Assembly (NCBI RefSeq): GCF_021602025.1
Contig: NZ_BQHW01000016.1
Span: forward strand, 62,001-126,000
Source: Pseudomonas ceruminis
Lineage (GTDB): Bacteria; Pseudomonadota; Gammaproteobacteria; Pseudomonadales; Pseudomonadaceae
Length of the DNA stretch: 64,000 nucleotides
Reading direction: 5' to 3'
Positions 36,931 through 47,018 of this stretch are shown in pieces. Position numbers and translations under genes: made by a program. Numbering within the stretch: the first letter of the stretch is position 1; every line of letters starts with the position of its first letter. Below the pieces are notes generated by a model that worked only from the letters and a program-made list of their open reading frames with translations, did no database searches and was not told the origin of the DNA.

Positions 36931-37475
36931 CAACCGGCCAGCACCAGCGCGGCGCCGGCCAGCATGCCGCCACCGAAGGCTTTCTGCAGGCCGCTGTGGC
37001 GGCGCAGCAGGCAACCGAGGGCAAAGCCTGCTACCAGCAGCAGGCCGCTGACGGTGACGAAGCCAGCGCTGAACACCCAGAACGCACTCGGGGTCGCTTC
37101 CACGCCGTGAGCCCAGCCATGGAACAGGGCGAACACTGGCATGGCCAGCGCCAGCAGCAACTGCCGGCTGGGCAGCAGCACCGCGACGGCAGCCACCAGC
37201 ACGGAGGCGGCGATCATCGTTTCCATACCCAGCACATCACCAAACAGGTGGCCACACACAGCACCTGCGAACATCGACGCCAAGGTCGCCAGTGGCAGGG
37301 TCAGGTTGCGCCGGGTCAAGGCCGCCAGCACCCCGGTGCCCAGCAGCATCAGGAGGTGGTCCAGGCCCGTCAACGGGTGCAACAAGCCATCGTGCAGCGG
37401 GTTGCTGTCATGGCCAGGGTGGGCGAAGGCTGGCAATGCGATCATCAGCAGCACAAGGGCGAAAGTCTTTTTCAT
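36930..37475 (-). CDS. ureJ: HupE/UreJ nickel permease family protein
   Basis: Membrane protein of 181 residues, HupE/UreJ family, thought to bring nickel for urease maturation. It has an N-terminal signal-like segment (MKKTFALVLLMIALPAFA), then the HPGHD metal-binding motif at its mature start, HPLTGLDHLLM, and about six membrane helices including FALFHGWAHG. Lies between ureE and ureF in the same operon. Confidence 0.92.
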   Translation of the reverse strand: MKKTFALVLLMIALPAFAHPGHDSNPLHDGLLHPLTGLDHLLMLLGTGVLAALTRRNLTLPLATLASMFAGAVCGHLFGDVLGMETMIAASVLVAAVAVLLPSRQLLLALAMPVFALFHGWAHGVEATPSAFWVFSAGFVTVSGLLLVAGFALGCLLRRHSGLQKAFGGGMLAGAALVLAG

Positions 37476-37496
37476 GGTTGGCTCCTTTGGGGCAGG

Positions 37497-37976
37497 TCAG
37501 GCTGGCAGGCGCACGAACGGATGGTCGTGGCCGTGGTTGTGGCTGTGCGGCGCGCTCTGATAGGCGCCGGCTTCCGGTTCGAACGGTGCCTGTTCGGCTT
37601 CCACCGTCAGGCCCAGGCCGCGCAGCATGTCGTCGAGGACATGGTCGTGCTGATAGCGCAGCAGGCCGGGTTCGATCTGCAGGGGCACGTGGCGATTACC
37701 CAGGTGGTAGGCAGCGCGAGCCAGCAGGTGCGGGTCGCTGCAGCGCACCGTCGACACCGCTTCGGGTGCAGCGAGCACACGCACCACCTGGCTGCCACTG
37801 GCATCGGCGAGCAGCTCGCCGCCGCGCAGCAGGTGGCCGCGCTCGAGCATCAGGCCGGCCTCGCGGCCGTCGTCGAGGGCCACGCGCAGGCGGCTCTTGA
37901 TGCGGCTGTCGACGCTCAGGGTGACAGTGCCGGTGACCGTGTCGGCTTCATCGATTCGCCGAGTCAGAACAATCAT
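37497..37976 (-). CDS. ureE: urease accessory protein UreE
   Basis: Nickel-binding metallochaperone that hands nickel to UreG or urease. 159 residues with the central GNRHVPLQI motif, the LRYQHDHVLDDML metal site and a His-rich tail (HSHNHGHDH). The start at 37976 is ten bases after the ureC stop; the open frame further upstream lies within ureC. Confidence 0.95.
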   Translation of the reverse strand: MIVLTRRIDEADTVTGTVTLSVDSRIKSRLRVALDDGREAGLMLERGHLLRGGELLADASGSQVVRVLAAPEAVSTVRCSDPHLLARAAYHLGNRHVPLQIEPGLLRYQHDHVLDDMLRGLGLTVEAEQAPFEPEAGAYQSAPHSHNHGHDHPFVRLPA

Positions 37977-37986
37977 CTTCGCTCCT

Positions 37987-39690
37987 TCAGAACAGGAAAT
38001 AACGCTGGGCCAGCGGCAGTTCGTGGGCCGGCTCGCACACCAGCAGCTCGCCGTCGGCACGCACCTGGTAAGTTTGCGAGTCGACTTCGATCACCGGTTG
38101 CAGCGTGTTGTGGACCATGTCGGCCTTACGCACCTGGCGGCAGCCGTGGGCCACGCCGATCAGGCTCTGCAGCCCCAGTTGCTGTGCCAGCCCTTGGTCC
38201 ATGGCGGCCTGGGGCAGGAAGGTCATGCGCGTGGCATGGCGGGCCGCCCCGAGGGCGCCGAACATCGGCCGGTAGTGCACCGGCTGCGGGGTCGGGATCG
38301 AGCCGTTGATATCGCCCATGGGGGCGGTGGCGATCATCCCGCCCTTGATGACCAGGGCAGGCTTGACCGCGAAGAAGGCCGGCGACCAAAGCACCATATC
38401 CGCCAGTTTGCCCACTTCGATCGAGCCCACTTCATGGGCAATGCCATGGGTGAGCGCCGGGTTTATGGTGTACTTGGCGATGTAGCGTTTGACCCGGAAG
38501 TTGTCGCTGTAGGTGCTATCTGGCGTCAAAGGGCCGCGGCGCAGCTTCATTTGGTGCGCCACCTGCCAGGTCCGCAACACCACTTCGCCGACCCGGCCCA
38601 TGGCCTGGGAATCGGACGAGGTCATGGCAAAGGCGCCCATATCGTGCAGGATGTCTTCGGCGGCGATGGTTTCACGGCGAATACGCGACTCGGCAAAGGC
38701 CACGTCTTCGGCGATGCTTGGGTCCAGGTGGTGGCAGACCATCAACATGTCGAGGTGCTCATCGACGGTGTTGACCGTGTACGGCAGGGTCGGGTTGGTC
38801 GAGGACGGCAGCACATTGGCTTGCCCCGCCGCACGGATGATGTCCGGCGCGTGGCCACCGCCGGCGCCTTCGGTATGGAAGGTATGGATGGTGCGATCGC
38901 CGATGGCGGCCAAAGTATCTTCAATGCAGCCGGATTCGTTGAGGGTGTCGGTGTGGATGGCCACCTGAATGTCCATTTCCTCGGCAACACCCAGGCAGCA
39001 GTCGATGGCGGCCGGCGTCGAACCCCAGTCCTCGTGCAACTTCAGGCCCACCGCACCGGCGGTGATCTGCTCGCGCAGGGCTTCAGGCTGCGAGGCATTG
39101 CCTTTGCCCAGCAGGCCGATATTGATGGGCAGGCAATCGGCGGCCTGGAGCATGCGTGCCAGGTACCAGGGCCCCGGGGTGCAGGTGGTGGCATTGGTGC
39201 CGGTGGCCGGCCCGGTGCCACCACCAATGAAGGTCGTCACGCCACTGGTCAGCGCCTCTTCCACCTGTTGCGGGCAGATGAAGTGGATGTGCGAGTCAAT
39301 GCCGCCTGCGGTAACGATCTTGCCTTCGGCCGCGATCACTTCGGTGCCAGGGCCGACCGGCACGGTCACGCCGGGTTGCACGTCCGGGTTGCCAGCCTTG
39401 CCGATTGCCGCGATACGCCCGCGCTTGACGCCGATATCAGCCTTGACGATACCCCAGTGGTCGATGATCAGGGCATTGGTCAACACCAGGTCCATGGCCT
39501 GCGCGGCGAGCATCTGGCCTTGCCCCATACCGTCGCGGATGACCTTGCCACCGCCGAACTTGACCTCTTCACCGTAGACCGTGAAGTCTTTCTCCACTTC
39601 CACCCACAGCGCCGTATCGGCCAGCCGTACACGGTCACCGACGGTGGGCCCGAACATGTCGGCGTAGGCCTGGCGCGAGAGACGGCTCAT
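37987..39690 (-). CDS. ureC: urease alpha subunit UreC
   Basis: Catalytic subunit hydrolysing urea to ammonia and carbamate at a di-nickel centre. 567 residues with the first nickel ligands in DSHIHFICP, the carbamylated Lys in [10 protein letters not shown], the flap-region catalytic His in VCHHLDP and the [15 protein letters not shown]-terminal motif. Full family length. ATG overlaps the ureB stop. Confidence 0.97.
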   Translation of the reverse strand: MSRLSRQAYADMFGPTVGDRVRLADTALWVEVEKDFTVYGEEVKFGGGKVIRDGMGQGQMLAAQAMDLVLTNALIIDHWGIVKADIGVKRGRIAAIGKAGNPDVQPGVTVPVGPGTEVIAAEGKIVTAGGIDSHIHFICPQQVEEALTSGVTTFIGGGTGPATGTNATTCTPGPWYLARMLQAADCLPINIGLLGKGNASQPEALREQITAGAVGLKLHEDWGSTPAAIDCCLGVAEEMDIQVAIHTDTLNESGCIEDTLAAIGDRTIHTFHTEGAGGGHAPDIIRAAGQANVLPSSTNPTLPYTVNTVDEHLDMLMVCHHLDPSIAEDVAFAESRIRRETIAAEDILHDMGAFAMTSSDSQAMGRVGEVVLRTWQVAHQMKLRRGPLTPDSTYSDNFRVKRYIAKYTINPALTHGIAHEVGSIEVGKLADMVLWSPAFFAVKPALVIKGGMIATAPMGDINGSIPTPQPVHYRPMFGALGAARHATRMTFLPQAAMDQGLAQQLGLQSLIGVAHGCRQVRKADMVHNTLQPVIEVDSQTYQVRADGELLVCEPAHELPLAQRYFLF

Positions 39691-40004
39691 GCCCTGCCCT
39701 CCAATGCGCCCATCACCTTGCCCTGAAAGCCGTAGACCTCTCGCTTGCCGGCATAGGCCACCAGTTGCACAGTGCGTGATTGGCCCGGTTCGAAGCGCAC
39801 CGCGGTGCCAGCCGGGATGTCGAGGCGAAAGCCGCGGGTAAGCTCGCGGTCGAACATCAGTGCGTCGTTCACCTCGTAGAAGTGGTAATGCGAGCCGACC
39901 TGCACCGGGCGGTCGCCATGGTTGGCCACGCTGACGCTGACTGTTTCGCGGCCGACGTTGAGTTCGATGTCGCCGGCGGCAACCTGAATTTCACCTGGGA
40001 TCAT
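39687..40004 (-). CDS. ureB: urease beta subunit UreB
   Basis: Small structural subunit, 105 residues, beginning [16 protein letters not shown] and holding the conserved [11 protein letters not shown] and [15 protein letters not shown] motifs. Starting at 40004 gives the standard length; an ATG at 40040 would add 12 unrelated residues. Its last bases overlap ureC. Confidence 0.96.
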   Translation of the reverse strand: MIPGEIQVAAGDIELNVGRETVSVSVANHGDRPVQVGSHYHFYEVNDALMFDRELTRGFRLDIPAGTAVRFEPGQSRTVQLVAYAGKREVYGFQGKVMGALEGRA

Positions 40005-40023
40005 GCTGGGCTCCTGCGCCAGG

Positions 40024-40326
40024 TCAGACGATGGGGTCATGCACGGTCACCAACTTGGTGCCGTCGGGAAAGGTTGCCTCGACCTGCACGTCATGGAGCA
40101 TCTCGGCGACACCGTCCATGACCTGCTCGCGGCTGATGACCTCGCGGCCAAGGCTCATCAACTCGGCCACCGTGCGGCCATCGCGGGCCCCTTCAAGCAC
40201 TGCGGCGCTGATCAGCGCCACCGCCTCCGGGTAGTTGAGCCGTAGGCCACGGGCCAGGCGCCGTTCCGCCAGCAGCGCAGCGGTAAACAGCAGCAGTTTG
40301 TCTTTCTCTCTTGGGGTCAGCTCCAT
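40024..40326 (-). CDS. ureA: urease gamma subunit UreA
   Basis: Smallest urease subunit, 100 residues, with the family opening [23 protein letters not shown] and the [10 protein letters not shown] and [28 protein letters not shown] segments. Lies 19 bases before ureB and ten bases after ureD. Confidence 0.97.
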   Translation of the reverse strand: MELTPREKDKLLLFTAALLAERRLARGLRLNYPEAVALISAAVLEGARDGRTVAELMSLGREVISREQVMDGVAEMLHDVQVEATFPDGTKLVTVHDPIV

Positions 40327-40335
40327 GGCGCTCTC

Positions 40336-41169
40336 TCAGGTGGCCCAGATGCGCGGCGGGCACGCCGGCAGGCCGAGAACGGCCGGCCGCAGCACGTGCC
40401 AGAGGCGCTGCAGGGTGTGTTGCAGGTGTTGGTTGTCGTGGTCGAGCAGGCGGATTACCAGCAGCGAGCCGAGCAAGGTCGCGCCAGCGGGGGTGCCGTG
40501 TTCCTCGAGCAGGTGCCTGGCTTGTTCCAGTACGGTCTGGTCTGCTGGCGTCGCGCAGAACGTAGCCACCAGCGGATAACCCCCCAGCTTGTCGAGCTGG
40601 CCGCCGCAGATACGCAAACGTTCGTGCAGGCCAGGGTCATCGGGCAGCTCGATGCACAAGCGGCTGTCCACAGCGCCAAGCTCGAAGCGCTCTGCCATCA
40701 CCGGCCGCCCCAGGCACAGGGTTTCCCAGGCCAGCAGGCGTGCACCGGGCGCGAGGGTGAAACGGCTGTCGAGGCTGGCACGGGCACCGGAGAAGAAGAT
40801 GCTGTCCTGGGGCAACCACTCCAGCGTACTGCCCGCTTGCAGATGAAAGCGTTGGGTCAGCCATGCCGTGGGGCCGATGCTGCGGTAGAACTTGCTCGCA
40901 CCGGGCATGGTCAGCAACGCATGGCTACCGGGTTCAAGGTGGATGTCCAGATCCAGCCGGTCACCGGCAACGATGCCGCCTGGCGGGTGCAGCACATAGA
41001 CGTGGCACGGTGCCCCTTCGGGATAGAACGGGCGCTGCACCAAAAGAGGTCCGTAATGGCGGCGCGCACCAAGGCGGGTCACACCCTGGCGTTCGACGAA
41101 GCGCAACTGCAGGTGGGCGCTCCAGCCTTGGTCCGGTTGCGGTGAATCGATCTGCTCCGCGAGCGACAT
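40336..41169 (-). CDS. ureD: urease accessory protein UreD (UreH)
   Basis: Scaffold that binds apo-urease and recruits UreF and UreG. 277 residues, with the family pattern GPLLVQRPFYPEG, HPPGGIVAGDRL and TMPGASKFYRS. First gene of the urease operon. About 270 bases upstream separate it from a divergent glyoxalase gene; no regulator gene or clear nitrogen-control promoter was identified there. Confidence 0.94.
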   Translation of the reverse strand: MSLAEQIDSPQPDQGWSAHLQLRFVERQGVTRLGARRHYGPLLVQRPFYPEGAPCHVYVLHPPGGIVAGDRLDLDIHLEPGSHALLTMPGASKFYRSIGPTAWLTQRFHLQAGSTLEWLPQDSIFFSGARASLDSRFTLAPGARLLAWETLCLGRPVMAERFELGAVDSRLCIELPDDPGLHERLRICGGQLDKLGGYPLVATFCATPADQTVLEQARHLLEEHGTPAGATLLGSLLVIRLLDHDNQHLQHTLQRLWHVLRPAVLGLPACPPRIWAT

Positions 41170-41439
41170 CCTGCGGCCCCTGATATCCGTGGCCTGACGG
41201 CCGTTATAAGGGTCGGGGCAACACGCCGGTGCGCGGTTGGCCTGACCACTCGATCAAATTCGAATGCTGGGGATATAGCAGGTAGCGGGCCAACTACGCA
41301 GGTGAAGGTAAATGAAATCTCTGATCGTCGGCGCTGGCATAGGGCACGCCATGGCCTGACGCCCGGTAATGGGGTTGGGGCTTGGCCCTGTTTCAGTGCT
41401 GCGGTACAGTCCTGCATCGATAACGGCCAAGGATCTGCC

Positions 41440-41817
41440 ATGCCCCTCGCCCCCGCCATCCCGGTCCTGCGTATCTTTTCGGTCGACAAGGCCAAGGCGT
41501 TCTACCTCGACTTTCTCGGTTTCACCCTGGACTGGGAGCACCGCTTCAGCCCGGACCTTCCGCTGTATGCGCAAATTCACCGCGACGGCCTGATCCTGCA
41601 CCTGAGCGAACACCACGGCGACGCCTGCCCCGGCTCGACCGTGTTTGCCCGCACCGATGCGTTGCTGGCGCTGGAGCGCGAGCTACAGGACAAACAGTAC
41701 GGCTACGCCCGCCCGCAGGCCGAGCGCGTCGACTGGGGACTGCAGATGCAAATCCACGACCCGTTCGGCAACCTGCTGCGCTTCTGCCAGCAGACTGATG
41801 GCGAGGCCGCACAATGA
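41440..41817 (+). CDS. glyoxalase/bleomycin-resistance superfamily protein
   Basis: 125-residue VOC-fold protein with VLRIFSVDKAKAFYLDFLGFTLDWEHRF at the start and the closing MQIHDPFGNLLRFCQ motif. Related proteins include bleomycin-binding proteins and small lyases; function here is unknown. AAGGA six bases before the ATG at 41440 fixes the start; the longer frame to 41302 is not supported. ATGA overlap with the next gene suggests a two-gene unit. Confidence 0.85.
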   Translation: MPLAPAIPVLRIFSVDKAKAFYLDFLGFTLDWEHRFSPDLPLYAQIHRDGLILHLSEHHGDACPGSTVFARTDALLALERELQDKQYGYARPQAERVDWGLQMQIHDPFGNLLRFCQQTDGEAAQ

Positions 41818-42200
41818 AAGCCTTGGGCAAGCGCGAGCTGGCACGCCTTGAGCGGGAATTGATCGCCTGCCTGACCGACGCCTGCGAAACGGCCAAGGCG
41901 CAAATCGTCGGTTTCACCTGGCTGACGCACCGCCTGGACCCAGACGAATTCCCCGCCAGCCTGCGTATCACCTGGGTATTCGAGCGCGAGGCGGACAAGG
42001 CTGCCGCTGTGGCGGGAGCAGCGAAAGTGCGCATGCTCAAGTTGACCTGCCAAGCGCTTGACGAGGCGGGTGTGAAGCTGGATCACCCCGCCTGGCATGT
42101 GCGCTTCGACAGTGAAGAGGCCTGCGCACGCAGCCATGCTGGCGATTGGAACAGGCGGCTGGAGGCCAGCCGCAACAGCGTTCGATCCCCTGGCCGCTGA
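41814..42200 (+). CDS. conserved hypothetical protein
   Basis: 128-residue soluble protein, rich in charged residues and helices, with the phrase RITWVFEREADKAAAV in the middle. No membrane segment, signal peptide or known motif was recognised. It starts four bases before the upstream stop and is probably made with the glyoxalase-like protein. Confidence 0.7.
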   Translation: MKALGKRELARLERELIACLTDACETAKAQIVGFTWLTHRLDPDEFPASLRITWVFEREADKAAAVAGAAKVRMLKLTCQALDEAGVKLDHPAWHVRFDSEEACARSHAGDWNRRLEASRNSVRSPGR

Positions 42201-42340
42201 AAACCCACCTATAGCCACCTACCGTCCGCACCAATTCGTGACTGGCCGTTCCCGATCTGCGACGGATGTATTATCGTGGCGTGGTGCGCATATAACAGCA
42301 GCCCGAGCGATCGGGCACTTGCAAGACAATCGAGGGTGTC

Positions 42341-43360
42341 ATGAGTAACGAAAGCATTAACTGGGACAAGCTGGGTTTCGACTACATCAAGACCGACAAG
42401 CGCTACCTGTCCGTATGGCGCAATGGTGAGTGGGACAAAGGCACCCTGACCGAAGACAATGTGCTGCACATCAGTGAAGGCTCTACCGCCCTGCACTATG
42501 GCCAGCAGTGCTTCGAAGGCCTCAAGGCCTACCGTTGCAAAGACGGCTCGATCAACCTGTTCCGTCCCGACCAGAATGCCGCGCGCATGCAGCGCAGCTG
42601 TGCGCGCCTGCTGATGCCCCACGTGCCGACCGACGTGTTCATCGAGGCCTGCAAGCAAGTGGTCAAGGCCAACGAGAAGTTCGTGCCGCCACACGGTAAA
42701 GGTGCCCTGTACCTGCGCCCATTCGTAATCGGTACCGGCGACAACATCGGCGTGCGCACCGCCCCTGAGTTCATCTTCTCGGTGTTCGCCATCCCGGTTG
42801 GCTCGTACTTCAAAGGCGGCATGAAGCCGCACAACTTCCAGATTTCCAGCTTCGACCGTGCGGCCCCACAAGGCACTGGCGCGGCCAAGGTCGGTGGCAA
42901 CTATGCCGCCAGCCTGCAGCCAGGCGCTGAAGCCAAGAAGGCCAACTTCGCCGATGCCATCTACCTCGATCCGCTGACCCACACCAAGATCGAGGAAGTC
43001 GGTTCGGCCAACTTCTTCGGCATTACCGCCAACAACGAATTCGTCACCCCTAAATCGGCTTCGGTACTGCCAGGCATCACCCGCCTTTCGCTGATGGAAC
43101 TGGCGTCCTCGCGCCTGGGCCTGACCGTGATCGAAGGCGATGTCGAAATCAACAAGCTCGACCGCTTCATCGAAGCCGGCGCCTGCGGCACCGCTGCAGT
43201 GATCACCCCGATCGGTGGCATCGAGTACAACGGCAAGCTGCACGTGTTCCACGACCTGGAAAAGGTCGGCCCGGTCACCCAGAAGCTCTACAACGAGCTG
43301 ACCGGCATCCAGAGCGGTGACGTCGAAGCGCCAGCCGGCTGGATCGTCAAGGTCGCCTGA
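42341..43360 (+). CDS. ilvE: branched-chain amino acid aminotransferase
   Basis: Fold-type IV PLP enzyme that transfers the amino group between glutamate and leucine, isoleucine or valine. 339 residues, the BCAT group I length found also in eukaryotes, with YGQQCFEGLKAYR, the PLP-binding Lys in AAKVGGNYAAS and SANFFGI and GTAAVITPIGGI near the cofactor phosphate. Preceded by a GAGG-like site, followed by a strong terminator. Confidence 0.95.
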   Translation: MSNESINWDKLGFDYIKTDKRYLSVWRNGEWDKGTLTEDNVLHISEGSTALHYGQQCFEGLKAYRCKDGSINLFRPDQNAARMQRSCARLLMPHVPTDVFIEACKQVVKANEKFVPPHGKGALYLRPFVIGTGDNIGVRTAPEFIFSVFAIPVGSYFKGGMKPHNFQISSFDRAAPQGTGAAKVGGNYAASLQPGAEAKKANFADAIYLDPLTHTKIEEVGSANFFGITANNEFVTPKSASVLPGITRLSLMELASSRLGLTVIEGDVEINKLDRFIEAGACGTAAVITPIGGIEYNGKLHVFHDLEKVGPVTQKLYNELTGIQSGDVEAPAGWIVKVA

Positions 43361-43380
43361 GACACTGCGCTACGTTGAAC

Positions 43381-43420
43381 GACGGGGTGTGCCAGCGCTT
43401 GGCATGCCCCGTTTTTTTTT
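43381..43420 (+). terminator. factor-independent terminator after ilvE
   Basis: Stem ACGGGGTGTGCCA with TTGGCATGCCCCGT, a short GCGC loop and a run of eight or more Ts. It lies about 20 bases after the ilvE stop and before the response regulator gene. Confidence 0.88.
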
Positions 43421-43541
43421 CGGCCGAATGTGCCGGCGATGGCGCCGCTGCAGGCAAGCGCGGCCAGATGAATTTTTCTTAAATCGCCGTTTGGCTATTC
43501 TTTGGCACAATCAAGTCTCCTTTAGACGCCCAGGAACCAGC

Positions 43542-44222
43542 ATGCCACGCGTACTGACCATCGAAGACGACGCCGTTACCGGCCAGGAAATCGTCGCCGA
43601 ACTCACCAGCCACGGGCTGCAAGTGGATTGGGCCGACAATGGCCGTGAAGGCCTGGCCAAAGCCATCGCCGGCGGCTACGACCTGATCACCCTGGACCGT
43701 ATGTTGCCTGAGGTCGATGGCCTGACGATCGTCACGACCCTGCGCAACCTGAAGATTGCCACGCCTATCCTGATGATCAGCGCGCTGTCCGACGTCGATG
43801 AGCGCGTACGCGGGCTGCGGGCCGGTGGCGACGACTACCTGACCAAGCCTTTCGCCTCCGACGAGATGGCCGCACGGGTTGAAGTGTTGCTGCGACGCAA
43901 CAGCGTGCCGATGACCCAGACCCGCCTGCAGGTCGCCGACCTGCAACTGGACCTGATCAGCCACGAAGCGCGCCGCGGCGAGCAGACACTCAACCTGCTG
44001 CCCACCGAATACAAGCTGCTCGAGTACCTGATGCGCCACAGCGGCCAGGTGATCACGCGGATGATGATCTTCGAGGAAGTGTGGGGCTACCACTTCGACC
44101 CCGGCACCAACCTGATCGACGTGCACATCGGCCGCCTGCGCAAGAAGATCGATTCCCCCGGGCAGTCGCCGCTGATCCGTACCGTACGGGGCTCCGGCTA
44201 TGCCATTGCTGAACCCGTCTAA
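43542..44222 (+). CDS. OmpR-family response regulator
   Basis: Two-domain DNA-binding response regulator of 226 residues. The receiver has the acidic pair in TIEDDA, the phospho-acceptor Asp in TLDRMLP and the conserved Lys in LTKPF; the C-terminal winged helix includes LLPTEYKLLEYLMRHSGQ and TVRGSGYAI. The start at 43542 has AGGA in place. It overlaps the sensor kinase start by 23 bases, an unusually long overlap for such a pair. Confidence 0.94.
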   Translation: MPRVLTIEDDAVTGQEIVAELTSHGLQVDWADNGREGLAKAIAGGYDLITLDRMLPEVDGLTIVTTLRNLKIATPILMISALSDVDERVRGLRAGGDDYLTKPFASDEMAARVEVLLRRNSVPMTQTRLQVADLQLDLISHEARRGEQTLNLLPTEYKLLEYLMRHSGQVITRMMIFEEVWGYHFDPGTNLIDVHIGRLRKKIDSPGQSPLIRTVRGSGYAIAEPV

Positions 44223-45591
44223 GGGCTGGAGTTCGTCGACCAGTCGCCTGCTGGCACTGTACAGCTTCCTCTTCGTGGCCTGGAGCAGCATCCTCATGGG
44301 GGTGCTGTATTTCGAGGTGACCAGCTACCTCAACAAGCTTACTCGCCACTCCATGTTGCAGCGCCAGCACCTGTTCGCGCACATGAGCGGCAAGCAGCTG
44401 GACGATGCCCTGATCGCCAGCCAGGCCTTCGAGGAACGCGCCTTCGATGCCTACGGCCTGTTCGACGCCCAGCTCAACCCACTCGGCGGACGTATCCGGG
44501 CCGTTCCGCCGGAACTGGGCCTGGACGGCAAGGTGCATGAGCTCAAACGCTGCCTGGACGCCGACGACCCGCACATGCCACGTGACAGCTGCGATGCCGT
44601 GGCGATCAAGGTGCAGGATGGCCGCTGGCTGGTCCTGTTCCGGGACAATGGGTCGCTGTTCGTGGTCACGCGCATCATTCTGCACGCGCTGTTATGGGGC
44701 ATCTCGCTGACCTTGATACCGGGTTTCGCCGGCTGGTACTTGTTGCGCCGCCGGCCTTTAAAGCGCATTCGCGCCATCCAGGCACAGGCCGAACTGATCG
44801 TTGCCGGCGACCTCACCCACCGCCTGCCGCTATCGGCCCGGCGCGACGAACTGGACATGCTGGCGGCTATCGTCAACGCCATGCTCGACCGTATCGAACG
44901 GCTGATGCACGAGGTCAAGGGCGTGTGCGACAACATCGCCCATGACCTGCGTACACCACTGACCCGCTTGCGCGCGCAGCTCTACCGCATTCGCCAACAG
45001 AGCGAGTTCGACTCACCACAAGCTGAGGCGCTGGACCAGGCGATTGGTGAGACTGATACCTTGATGGCCCGCTTCCGCGGCCTGTTGCGCATCAGTGAGC
45101 TGGAGGACCGCCAACGTCGAGCCGGCTTCGTTGAGCTAGACCCGCACGACCTGCTGGTGGAGCTGCACGACTTCTACCTGCCGCTGGCCGAGGATGGCGG
45201 TATTCGCCTGTACCTGCAGCAACCAGGGCAGTTGACCGCCCTGCACGGTGACCGCGAATTGCTGTTCGAGGCGCTGGCCAATTTGGTCGGCAATGCCATC
45301 AAGTTCACGCCGGAAGGCGGCCGGGTAGCCATTACGGCCACACAGGATGAACTGGGCGTGCATATCGCCATCGAGGACAGCGGGCCAGGCATTCCGGAAG
45401 AAGAGCGCACCGCGGTGTTGAAGCGGTTCTATCGCAGTGAGGAGGGCCACCGCCATCCGGGGTTCGGGCTGGGGCTTTCGATCGTTGCGGCGATCGTTGA
45501 CCTGCATGGCTTCGGGCTTGAGGTAGGGGAAAGCGAATTGGGCGGCGCCAAATTGGTCTTGCATTGCCACTTGGCCGCACTGGCTAAATAA
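44200..45591 (+). CDS. sensor histidine kinase
   Basis: Membrane-bound kinase partner of the preceding regulator, 463 residues. A first helix at about 18-38, a periplasmic sensor domain to about 150, a second helix (LLWGISLTLIPGFAGWYLL), HAMP domain, then the phospho-acceptor motif NIAHDLRTPLTRLR and the ATPase lid motifs NLVGNAIKFTP, DSGPGIP and GFGLGLS. Signal unknown. Similar pairs respond to envelope or metal stress, which is only a guess here. Confidence 0.93.
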   Translation: MPLLNPSKGWSSSTSRLLALYSFLFVAWSSILMGVLYFEVTSYLNKLTRHSMLQRQHLFAHMSGKQLDDALIASQAFEERAFDAYGLFDAQLNPLGGRIRAVPPELGLDGKVHELKRCLDADDPHMPRDSCDAVAIKVQDGRWLVLFRDNGSLFVVTRIILHALLWGISLTLIPGFAGWYLLRRRPLKRIRAIQAQAELIVAGDLTHRLPLSARRDELDMLAAIVNAMLDRIERLMHEVKGVCDNIAHDLRTPLTRLRAQLYRIRQQSEFDSPQAEALDQAIGETDTLMARFRGLLRISELEDRQRRAGFVELDPHDLLVELHDFYLPLAEDGGIRLYLQQPGQLTALHGDRELLFEALANLVGNAIKFTPEGGRVAITATQDELGVHIAIEDSGPGIPEEERTAVLKRFYRSEEGHRHPGFGLGLSIVAAIVDLHGFGLEVGESELGGAKLVLHCHLAALAK

Positions 45592-45596
45592 CATAT

Positions 45597-45616
45597 GGGG
45601 CTGCGATGGCAGCCCC
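45597..45616. terminator. hairpin between convergent kinase gene and cysS
   Basis: Perfect seven-base stem GGGGCTG / CAGCCCC with a six-base loop in the 35-base gap between convergent genes. No T-run follows, so its action as terminator is only likely. Confidence 0.5.
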
Positions 45617-45626
45617 AAATGCTCGA

Positions 45627-47009
45627 TCAGTCGGCCAAACGCCAGGTCGTCCCGCCCTTGCCGTCTTCCAGTACCACACCCATGGCGGTCAGCTGGTCAC
45701 GGATACGGTCGGATTCGGCCCAGTTCTTGTCAGCCCGCGCCTGCAGGCGCGCCTGGATCAAGGCTTCGACTTCAGCCGCGTCGACTTTGCCTTCGGCGCC
45801 GGCGCGCAGGAAGTCATCGGCCTCCAGTTGCAGCACACCCAGCACATCCCCCAGCTCGCGCAGGCGGCCAGCCAGACCGGCAGCGGCCTCGACATCGCCG
45901 TCGCGCAGGCGGTTGATCTCGCGCACCAGGTCGAACAACACGGCACAGGCTTCCGGGGTGCCGAAATCGTCGTTCATCGCCACGCTGAAGCGCTCGACAA
46001 ATTCCTCACCGCCCTTGGCCGCCACCCGCGGCAAGCCGCGCAGTGCGTGGTAGAAGCGCTCCAGAGCACCCTTGGCATCACGCAGGCTGTCTTCGGAGTA
46101 GTTGATGGCGCTGCGGTAGTGGCTGGCCACCAGCAGGTAGCGCACCACCTCGGGGTGATACTTGTCGAGCACATCACGGATGGTGAAGAAGTTGTTCAAC
46201 GACTTCGACATCTTCTCGCCATTGATACGGATCATGCCGCAGTGCATCCAGGCGTTGGCGTACTGCTTGCCTGTGGCGGCCTCGCTCTGGGCGATCTCGT
46301 TCTCGTGGTGCGGGAACTCCAGGTCGCTGCCGCCCCCGTGGATGTCGAAGCTCTCGCCCAGGCAGCAGGTGGACATGACCGAGCACTCGATGTGCCAGCC
46401 CGGACGGCCCGGGCCCCACGGCGAATCCCAGTACGGCTCGCCCGGCTTGACGCCTTTCCACAGGACGAAGTCGAGCGGGTCCTGTTTGGCCTCGTCGACT
46501 TCGATGCGGGCACCAATGCGCAGGTCTTCAATCTTCTTGCGCGACAGCTTGCCGTAGCCGACGAACTTGCCAACCCGGTAGTACACGTCACCGTTGCCCG
46601 GCGCGTAGGCATAGCCTTTGTCGATCAGGGTCTGGATCATCGCGTGCATGCCGGCGATATGGTCGGTGGCTCGCGGTTCCTGGTCAGGCTTGAGGATGTT
46701 CAGGCGGCGTTCGTCCTCGTGCATCGCGTCGATCATGCGGGCTGTCAACGCGTCGAACGACTCACCGTTCTCGTTGGCCCGGTTGATGATCTTGTCGTCG
46801 ATGTCGGTGATGTTGCGCACGTAGGTCAAGTCGTAGCCGCTCTTGCGCAGCCAACGGGTGACCAGGTCGAACGCCACCATGCTGCGGCCGTGGCCCAGGT
46901 GGCAGTAGTCGTACACGGTCATGCCGCACACGTACATGCGCACCTTGTTGCCATCGAGCGGCTTGAAGACTTCCTTGGTTTTGCTCAGCGTGTTGTAGAT
47001 GGTAAGCAC
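45627..47009 (-). CDS. cysS: cysteinyl-tRNA synthetase
   Basis: Class I aminoacyl-tRNA synthetase, 460 residues. The HIGH-like motif CHLGHGRS, zinc ligands beginning at Cys28 (VCGMTVYD), [17 protein letters not shown] and the KMSKS motif in [12 protein letters not shown] are all clear. Complete and of normal length; it follows glnS on the same strand with nine bases between. Confidence 0.98.
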   Translation of the reverse strand: MLTIYNTLSKTKEVFKPLDGNKVRMYVCGMTVYDYCHLGHGRSMVAFDLVTRWLRKSGYDLTYVRNITDIDDKIINRANENGESFDALTARMIDAMHEDERRLNILKPDQEPRATDHIAGMHAMIQTLIDKGYAYAPGNGDVYYRVGKFVGYGKLSRKKIEDLRIGARIEVDEAKQDPLDFVLWKGVKPGEPYWDSPWGPGRPGWHIECSVMSTCCLGESFDIHGGGSDLEFPHHENEIAQSEAATGKQYANAWMHCGMIRINGEKMSKSLNNFFTIRDVLDKYHPEVVRYLLVASHYRSAINYSEDSLRDAKGALERFYHALRGLPRVAAKGGEEFVERFSVAMNDDFGTPEACAVLFDLVREINRLRDGDVEAAAGLAGRLRELGDVLGVLQLEADDFLRAGAEGKVDAAEVEALIQARLQARADKNWAESDRIRDQLTAMGVVLEDGKGGTTWRLAD

Positions 47010-47018
47010 GGCGATTCC

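Noticed and set aside
36912-39726. Two very long forward open frames across the urease operon
   Set aside because: They are antisense to ureF-ureB, rich in His/Gln/Ala from GC-rich reverse codons, and match no family.
41170-41439. Sigma-54 promoter ahead of the urease operon
   Set aside because: No pair of GG and GC elements with the correct spacing was found on the minus strand.
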